64,000 nt of DNA from Reyranella humidisoli (GTDB lineage: Bacteria; Pseudomonadota; Alphaproteobacteria; Reyranellales; Reyranellaceae): assembly GCF_019039055.1 (NCBI RefSeq), contig NZ_JAHOPB010000002.1, positions 310,001-374,000 on the forward strand, in the 5' to 3' direction. Below the pieces are notes generated by a model, which was not told the origin of the DNA, ran no database searches, and was given only the letters and a program-made list of their open reading frames with translations. This document shows, piece after piece, positions 59,022-64,000 of the stretch; within the stretch, counting starts at the first letter, position 1, and every line of letters begins with the position of its first letter. The position numbers and the translations under genes are program-made.

Positions 59022-60719
59022 ATGGCGCGTTATGATCGTGTGATCCGCGGCGGCATGATCGTCGATGGCAGCCGGCTGCCGCGCTTTCGCGGCGACATCG
59101 GCATCAAGGACGGGCGTATCGCCGAGATCGGCCAGATCGCGGCGAGCGATGCCGACGAGGTGATCGACGCCGGCGGCCTGATCGTGGCGCCGGGTTTCGT
59201 CGACCTCCATACGCACTACGACGCGCAGCTTTTCTGGGATCCCTACTGCACGCTCTCCTCGTGGCACGGCATCACGTCGGTCGTGATCGGCAATTGCGGC
59301 TTCGGCTTCGCGCCGGTGCGCCCCGCCGAACGCGAGCGCGCCATGATGTCGATGACCCGCGTCGAGGCGATCCCCATGGCCTCCATGAAGGAGGGCATGC
59401 CCTGGAACTGGGTGACGTTTCCGGAATTCCTCGACAGCGTCGATGCCGCGCCGAAGGCGGTGAACGTTCTGCCCTATGTGCCGATCTCACCGCTGTTGAT
59501 CTGGGTGATGGGGTTCGAGGCCGCCAAGGCCGGCAAGCTGCCGACGCCCGAACAGCATGAGGAGATGAAGCGCCTGCTCAACGAGGCGATGGATGCCGGC
59601 GCCTGCGGCTGGTCGGCGCAACGCATGCTCCCGACCGGCCCGTCGGCGGTACAGCGCGACTATGACGGCACGCCGATGCCGACAGACGTGATGCATGACG
59701 AGACCTGCCGGGAGTTCGCCCGCGTTCTGGCCGAGCGTAACGAAGGCTTCATGCAGATGCTCCTGATCTCGGGCGACAACGCCAAGGACCGCGCCTTCTA
59801 CGAGGAGCTGGCCACCTTGAGCGGCCGGCCGATGATCATGAACGTGATACAGGCCTTCGATCATCGGCCCGAGATCCATCGCCGCGCGCTCGCCTGGCTG
59901 AAGAGCTGCCGCGAGCGCGGTATCCGCGTGGTGGGGCAGGGGCTCACGACCGACGCAGGCTTTACCTTCACCTTCGAGGACTGGAATCTCTTCGACGATT
60001 CGCAGGACTGGTGCGACGCCACGACCGGCACGCGCGAGGAGCGCCTGGCCAAGCTCGCCGATCCGGCGCGCCGCGCACGCTTGCGCGAAAACCTGCCGAT
60101 CACCGCGACCGGTCCGCTTCCGCAGATCGCCATCGTCGGTCCCAAGACCGAGCGCAACAAGAAGTGGCTCGACCATACGCTGGCCCATGCCGGCGAGAAG
60201 ATGAGCAAGCATCCGGTCGACGTCATGCTCGACATGGCGGTCGAGGAGAACCTGGAGACCGAGTTCTTCGCGGCCCCGCCCAACGGCAGCATCGAGTACC
60301 TGAAGGAACTGGTGGACGATCCCTACATCCTGTTCGGCGTGTCGGACGGCGGCGCCCATACCAAGTTCCTGACGGCCGGCCGCTATCCGACCGAGACGAT
60401 CTGCAAGGTGGTGCGCCAGCACGGCATGCTGAGCCTCGAGGACGTGCACTGGCGGCTTTCTGCACTACCGGCCGAGGTGGCGGGCTTCCGCGGCCGCGGC
60501 ATGCTGAAGAAGGGCGCGCCGGCCGACATCGTGATCTACGATTATGATGGGCTGAAGGTTCTACCCGACGAGATCGCGCATGACCTGCCGGGCGGCGAGT
60601 GGCGCCGCGTGCAGCGCGCCTCGGGCTACAAGTACATCCTGGTCAACGGCGAGGTCACGATGCGCAACGACCGACCGACCAACACCCACTCGGGTCGTCT
60701 GCTGCGCCACGGTGCGTGA
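59022..60719 (+). CDS. N-acyl-D-amino-acid deacylase (D-aminoacylase)-like amidohydrolase
   Basis: A 565-residue amidohydrolase-superfamily enzyme. The zinc motif is FVDLHTHYDAQ, followed by VIGNCGFGFAPVRP (a conserved cysteine ligand in D-aminoacylases), and GVSDGGAHT gives the catalytic Asp. The chain ends with the beta-domain YILVNGEVTM. It hydrolyses N-acyl amino acids or related amides. GGAGGAAGCGA precedes the start at 59022. It is alone in the plus direction. Confidence 0.85.
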   Translation: MARYDRVIRGGMIVDGSRLPRFRGDIGIKDGRIAEIGQIAASDADEVIDAGGLIVAPGFVDLHTHYDAQLFWDPYCTLSSWHGITSVVIGNCGFGFAPVRPAERERAMMSMTRVEAIPMASMKEGMPWNWVTFPEFLDSVDAAPKAVNVLPYVPISPLLIWVMGFEAAKAGKLPTPEQHEEMKRLLNEAMDAGACGWSAQRMLPTGPSAVQRDYDGTPMPTDVMHDETCREFARVLAERNEGFMQMLLISGDNAKDRAFYEELATLSGRPMIMNVIQAFDHRPEIHRRALAWLKSCRERGIRVVGQGLTTDAGFTFTFEDWNLFDDSQDWCDATTGTREERLAKLADPARRARLRENLPITATGPLPQIAIVGPKTERNKKWLDHTLAHAGEKMSKHPVDVMLDMAVEENLETEFFAAPPNGSIEYLKELVDDPYILFGVSDGGAHTKFLTAGRYPTETICKVVRQHGMLSLEDVHWRLSALPAEVAGFRGRGMLKKGAPADIVIYDYDGLKVLPDEIAHDLPGGEWRRVQRASGYKYILVNGEVTMRNDRPTNTHSGRLLRHGA

Positions 60720-61016
60720 CTACTGACAACGCTGTCCCTTTACCGGAACGCGCAGTTTCCAGCACAGGGTCTCGCCGTCGGCCGCGCGACCGGTATTGCA
60801 GAAGTAGACCTCTCTATCCTTCTGCAGCCAGACACCGCCCGGAACGGCGGCCTTGATATCGAAGCCGGTGGAAATCAGCAGACCCGGCGACATCGCCGCC
60901 GCTTCCGAATATTGCGACAGACAGGTGGGCGGCTTGTCTTGCGCGGGTTGCTGCGGCTGCGCCCACGCCGTCCCGATTGCGAGGCAGGCGAGCAGGATAG
61001 CCAGCAGAGACTTCAT
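60720..61016 (-). CDS. Small secreted protein, paralogue of the gene at 61620
   Basis: A 98-residue exported protein with a signal peptide (residues 1-19). The mature part has TCLSQY, GFDIKAAVPGGVWLQKDREVYFCNTGRAADGETLCWKLR and a final cysteine. It aligns along its length with the 115-residue product at 61620-61967 (AAVP-G-WLQKD, YCNSGR, CWQMR). The four cysteines are shared, suggesting disulfide bonds. No function known. Confidence 0.7.
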   Translation of the reverse strand: MKSLLAILLACLAIGTAWAQPQQPAQDKPPTCLSQYSEAAAMSPGLLISTGFDIKAAVPGGVWLQKDREVYFCNTGRAADGETLCWKLRVPVKGQRCQ

Positions 61017-61127
61017 TCAAACCCTTTTTCGGCAATAATCACCGAAACTCTATGTTGATCGGTCAGCGGACGCAACGAACGAGCGTATTGGGTCCCTCCA
61101 ATACTCGGGACAGCTCGGCGCCGGTGG

Positions 61128-61568
61128 CTACTCCACGATGGTCGTTTCGAAGTCGGCCGGCATGGTGATCTCGATCAGTTCGAGATCGTCGGAATGGTCG
61201 ATTTCCTTGTGCTTCACGCCGGGCGGTTGATAGACGGTCGAACCGGCCACCAGCTTGTGCTGCCCGTAGCCTTCGTATTCGAAGATCGCCCAGCCCTTCA
61301 GCACATACACGAACTGGAACTCGAGCGCATGACTGTGGCGCGGCGCGTCAGGATGCTGGCCGGGCACCGCGCGGATGACATGCGCGCCGACCCTGCCGCC
61401 GGTCAGTTCCTTCAGCCCGAGCGGCCTGTATTCGAAGAAGGGACGCAGCCCGTCTTTCTTGAAGGAGTCGGGACCGAGATGGCTGACGATGCCGCCGGCG
61501 CCCGTTGCCGTCTCTTCCTTGAGCTTCTCCTGCTCGGCTTCGCCGGTCGTGGGAAACAGGTCGGGCAT
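61128..61568 (-). CDS. Cupin-domain protein
   Basis: A 146-residue cupin. Its core HSHALEFQFVYVLKGWAIFEYEGYG and PGVKHKEI form the two cupin motifs with metal histidines. It may be a small dioxygenase or a sensor domain. ATG 61568 is preferred, as GGAGG lies 5 bases upstream, over ATG 61580. It sits between the two paralogous secreted-protein genes on the same strand. Confidence 0.8.
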   Translation of the reverse strand: MPDLFPTTGEAEQEKLKEETATGAGGIVSHLGPDSFKKDGLRPFFEYRPLGLKELTGGRVGAHVIRAVPGQHPDAPRHSHALEFQFVYVLKGWAIFEYEGYGQHKLVAGSTVYQPPGVKHKEIDHSDDLELIEITMPADFETTIVE

Positions 61569-61619
61569 TCGATCCTCCATGATGCTTTCGGCGGAGAATG
61601 CCCTGTTCCTGCTTCCGGG

Positions 61620-61967
61620 TCAGCAGCGTGCGACTTCGCGCATCTGCCAGCACTGCACTTCGCCTTCGATCGGCCGGCCGGAATTGCAGTAATGCAGGTC
61701 TTTGTCCTTCTGGAGCCAGAGGCCGTTGGGCACCGCCGCCTTGATCTCGTAACCGGCGCGGATCATCGTGATCGCGGATTGGCCGGGCACGGGATTGTAT
61801 TGCGTCAGGCAGGAGGAAGCCGTCTGCTGGGTCTGACCGGGAGGCTGCGCCCCCTGGGTCTGCGCAGGCCTTCCGGGGACGGCGCTTTGCTGCGAATAGG
61901 CGATCGTTCCGGCGCCAACCAGCACCGCCACCGCGAGCGCCGACGCGCCCGCAAAGAGCATTTTCAT
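61620..61967 (-). CDS. Small secreted protein, paralogue of the gene at 60720
   Basis: A 115-residue exported protein: signal peptide (about 1-24), then a Gln/Pro-rich linker, then CLTQYNPVPG and AAVPNGLWLQKDKDLHYCNSGRPIEGEVQCWQMR, ending in VARC. It shares about half its identifiable positions and all four cysteines with the product of 60720-61016. AGGAG precedes ATG 61967. No function known. Confidence 0.7.
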   Translation of the reverse strand: MKMLFAGASALAVAVLVGAGTIAYSQQSAVPGRPAQTQGAQPPGQTQQTASSCLTQYNPVPGQSAITMIRAGYEIKAAVPNGLWLQKDKDLHYCNSGRPIEGEVQCWQMREVARC

Positions 61968-62094
61968 TACAAGCTCCTGCGTCAATTCCAGACGTCGAAC
62001 TGACGGGTCCGGCATCCCCATGCCGGCCCACCCACACACCGGCGCAGGCTAGATATATTGCACTTGAGGCGCAACCTTGAAATCCGGCGCGGAA

Positions 62095-62529
62095 CTACTG
62101 GCTCGCCACGGTGATGGTGAGTGTAAAGCTCGCCGCATCGCGGCGGCTGTAGGCCATCAGCAGATAGGGTCCGGTGCGGGGCAGGGCACCAACCCAGGCT
62201 GCGGGCTCGTCGGTCGGTCCGGCATCGTGCATCGGCTTGCCGTCGAGGACCGGGGTACCCTCCGCGTTCATCCGGACCAGGGTGCCGGGTTCCCAGATCT
62301 GGAACACGACATTGTTGCCGGGAGAAGCGACCATGACGTTCATCGTCTCCCCCTCGCGCCCGGGCACATAATAGAGCCCGCGGGCTCTGGTGTCTGCGAG
62401 CGTGCCGGTCACGGTCGTGCTGGCGGGCGCCGCCGATATCGAGAGCGTCCGGATGGCCGGAAGCGGCTGGGCGGAAGCGGGTGCAGCGGCAAGGATCGGC
62501 AGGGCGCCGAGGAGAAAGCGTCGGTTCAT
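62095..62529 (-). CDS. Small exported hypothetical protein
   Basis: A 144-residue exported protein. The signal peptide NRRFLLGALPILAAAPASA is at residues 2-20. The mature part has ARGLYYVPGREGETMNVMVASPGNNVVFQIWEPGTLVR and TGPYLLMAYSRRDAASFTLTITV, a beta-sandwich pattern like the pre-peptidase C-terminal (PPC) type. ATG 62529 is preferred since AGGA lies 8 bases upstream. It is divergent from the dehydrogenase gene. Confidence 0.6.
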   Translation of the reverse strand: MNRRFLLGALPILAAAPASAQPLPAIRTLSISAAPASTTVTGTLADTRARGLYYVPGREGETMNVMVASPGNNVVFQIWEPGTLVRMNAEGTPVLDGKPMHDAGPTDEPAAWVGALPRTGPYLLMAYSRRDAASFTLTITVASQ

Positions 62530-62595
62530 CGATGCCATCCTAGCAGACGGTTTGGAGTCTGCAGACTATCGTCGCAGAATTCTGGAGGGATGCTC

Positions 62596-63492
62596 ATGCC
62601 GAGGACGTTGTTCATCGATTCGACCCCCGACATCGACCGCGTGTGGAAGCAGGTCCATGGCGCTGCGGACATTCCGGTCGTGGTCAACATGGGGCCGGTG
62701 TCGGAAGAGCGGGTGCCGGGCATCGTCGAGGGCTACGACACGGTCATCAACGATGCGACCTACTTCAGCGAGCCGACCCTGAAGCGCTGCACCGGGCTGA
62801 AGCACATCGTCTTCCTGGGCACCGGCGCTTCGAGCTTTGTCGATGTCGCGGCGGCCGAACGGTTCGGCATCAAGGTCTCGACCATCGGCGGCTACGGCGA
62901 CACGACGGTCGCCGAGCATGCGATGGGCCTGGTCTTCGCCGCGGCGCGCCACATCGCGACCATGCACGGCATCGTTCGCGGCGGCGGCTGGCGCCCGATG
63001 CAGGGCATGGAACTCCGGGGCAAGACACTGGGCGTGGTCGGGCTGGGGGGTATCGGCCGCGAGATGGCGCGCATCGCGCAGGGGATCGGACTCAAGGTGA
63101 TCGCCTACAACCGCTCGCCCGTTCAGGGCGGATCGGTGTCGATCGACGACCTGCTGGCGCAGTCCGACATCGTGAGCCTGCACCTCGCGCTGAACGACGC
63201 GACACGCGGCTTCCTCGATCGCGCGAAGCTGGAGAAAGCCAGGCCCGGTGTCATCATCGTGAACACCGCGCGGGCGGGCCTCGTCGACGAGGTTGCTCTG
63301 ATTGAGCTGCTGCGCTCCGGCAGGGTCGGCCACTATGCGACCGACGTCTTCGGAAAGGAGCCGACGCCGCCGGACGAGCCGCTGCTCGCGCTCGACAACG
63401 TTACGCTGACGGCGCACGCCGGCTACAACACCCCCGAAGCCGCGATGACCATGTACCGCCGCGCCATCGATCTCGCGGCGAAGGGAGTCTGA
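62596..63492 (+). CDS. D-2-hydroxyacid dehydrogenase family protein
   Basis: A 298-residue NAD-dependent dehydrogenase. The Rossmann motif is GVVGLGGIGREMARIA, and the active-site parts are NTARAGLVDE (Arg) and LTAHAGYNTPEA (His). It reduces 2-oxo acids to D-2-hydroxy acids or the reverse. GGAGGG lies 6 bases before ATG 62596. An ATG at 62590 is too close to that site. The catalytic Glu is in DVFGKEPTPP. Confidence 0.85.
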   Translation: MPRTLFIDSTPDIDRVWKQVHGAADIPVVVNMGPVSEERVPGIVEGYDTVINDATYFSEPTLKRCTGLKHIVFLGTGASSFVDVAAAERFGIKVSTIGGYGDTTVAEHAMGLVFAAARHIATMHGIVRGGGWRPMQGMELRGKTLGVVGLGGIGREMARIAQGIGLKVIAYNRSPVQGGSVSIDDLLAQSDIVSLHLALNDATRGFLDRAKLEKARPGVIIVNTARAGLVDEVALIELLRSGRVGHYATDVFGKEPTPPDEPLLALDNVTLTAHAGYNTPEAAMTMYRRAIDLAAKGV

Positions 63493-63592
63493 TTTTCTGC
63501 AGCCACCGGGGCGGGATCGGACACGGTCTTTCTTTGGTCATGTTGCCACTGTAAGCTTCCTCGCTTTCCCGCTCCCAGAGGACCGGAAAGCA

Positions 63593-64000
63593 ATGGCGCA
63601 TATCAGACTGAACACTCATCCCAGCCAGGGCGGCCAGCCGGCTCCCCCGGTGGTCTGGGGCGCGCGCGACCCTGCCGTGCGAGGTCCCGTCGTCGGGACG
63701 GTCGGCCTTGGGTCGCACCGCAACGTCATCGGCGTTCATTCCGGCAGCTACGGCATCTATCGCGCCCTGGCGATCGCGGCGCAGGAACTCAAGGCCGACC
63801 ACCGGCCGGATCTCACCAATACCTCGCCAGCAGAGCCCATCGGTCCCTTCGAGGCATGGTTCGACCCGAAGAAGATCGTGTCGCTCGACCCGTGGGGCCA
63901 TCTGGTCTCCGAGGTCTTCGCCGACAAGCTGGCCGCCGGCTGGGACATCCGCCCGACCATCGCCATCACCAAGGCGCATGTGAACATGCCAGAGATCATG
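63593..64000 (+). CDS. GTP cyclohydrolase II-family protein, N-terminal part (cut by window edge)
   Basis: The frame from ATG 63593 is open to the right edge (136 codons). It reads PVVWGARDPAVRGPVVGTV, then RNVIGVHSGSYGIYRALAIAA and KKIVSLDPWGHLVSEVF. This N-terminal region is that of the longer GTP cyclohydrolase II homologues (URC1-like), which in some organisms act in a uracil breakdown pathway. The GTP cyclohydrolase catalytic domain lies outside the window. Confidence 0.65.
   Translation, partial: MAHIRLNTHPSQGGQPAPPVVWGARDPAVRGPVVGTVGLGSHRNVIGVHSGSYGIYRALAIAAQELKADHRPDLTNTSPAEPIGPFEAWFDPKKIVSLDPWGHLVSEVFADKLAAGWDIRPTIAITKAHVNMPEIM

Overview
The window is GC-rich, densely packed chromosomal DNA from an alphaproteobacterium. 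The gene content is that of a soil or water heterotroph: LivFGHMK- and PotAFHI-type ABC transporters, CaiB-type CoA transferase, sulfite dehydrogenase, many secreted small proteins, an alphaproteobacterial-type LexA box (GTTC-N7-GTTC) and a gene-transfer-agent-type holin domain. A Reyranella-like or other Rhodospirillales/Hyphomicrobiales lineage is my guess from overall gene style, not something the sequence proves. There are no rRNA, tRNA, CRISPR or transposase genes that I can see. Gene order is mostly short operons on both strands with little space between them.

Region by region. 1-9.5 kb: the start of an ImuA-like SOS gene running off the left edge; a metallo-beta-lactamase-fold protein; an acetylpolyamine amidohydrolase/CaiB transferase pair; a carbamoylase-type M20 amidohydrolase; a BenE-type benzoate transporter; an HxlR regulator divergent from a carboxymuconolactone decarboxylase-family gene with two clear operator-like repeats; and sorAB sulfite dehydrogenase. 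9.5-19.7 kb: one long minus-strand block with a benzoate-CoA-ligase-like gene, a complete livK-H-M-G-F set and a complete potF-A-H-I set, spaced like one transcription unit. Its ligase and the nearby BenE gene suggest aromatic-acid uptake and activation. 19.7-32.3 kb: mixed housekeeping and accessory genes (HAD phosphatase, FAH-family hydrolase, TetR plus esterase, class III adenylate cyclase plus gamma-glutamylcyclotransferase, ArsR plus SRPBCC pair, DUF72, TauD, RadC) and three decayed genes.

32.4-45.1 kb is the most unusual part. A 1162-residue multispanning protein with a large extracytoplasmic domain lies just downstream of a protein that fuses a gene-transfer-agent-type three-helix holin to a GH108 muramidase. 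A patatin-like phospholipase is divergent from the pair. Together these could attack membrane, wall and lipid, and they are the best candidate here for an undescribed system. A multicopper oxidase with a C-terminal FG-GAP/VCBS-like half follows in convergent orientation.

45.2-64 kb: methionine aminopeptidase, CinA-type protein, AbrB-family and CorC/CNNM-type membrane proteins, a four-gene catabolic-looking cluster (amidase, FAD dehydrogenase, Asp/Glu racemase, BASS transporter), LLM flavin oxidoreductase, SGNH-like protein, D-aminoacylase, a pair of small secreted paralogues around a cupin, a D-2-hydroxyacid dehydrogenase, and a GTP cyclohydrolase II-family gene cut by the right edge. Intergenic palindromes at 4.8, 16.7 and 47.0 kb belong to repeat-like elements.
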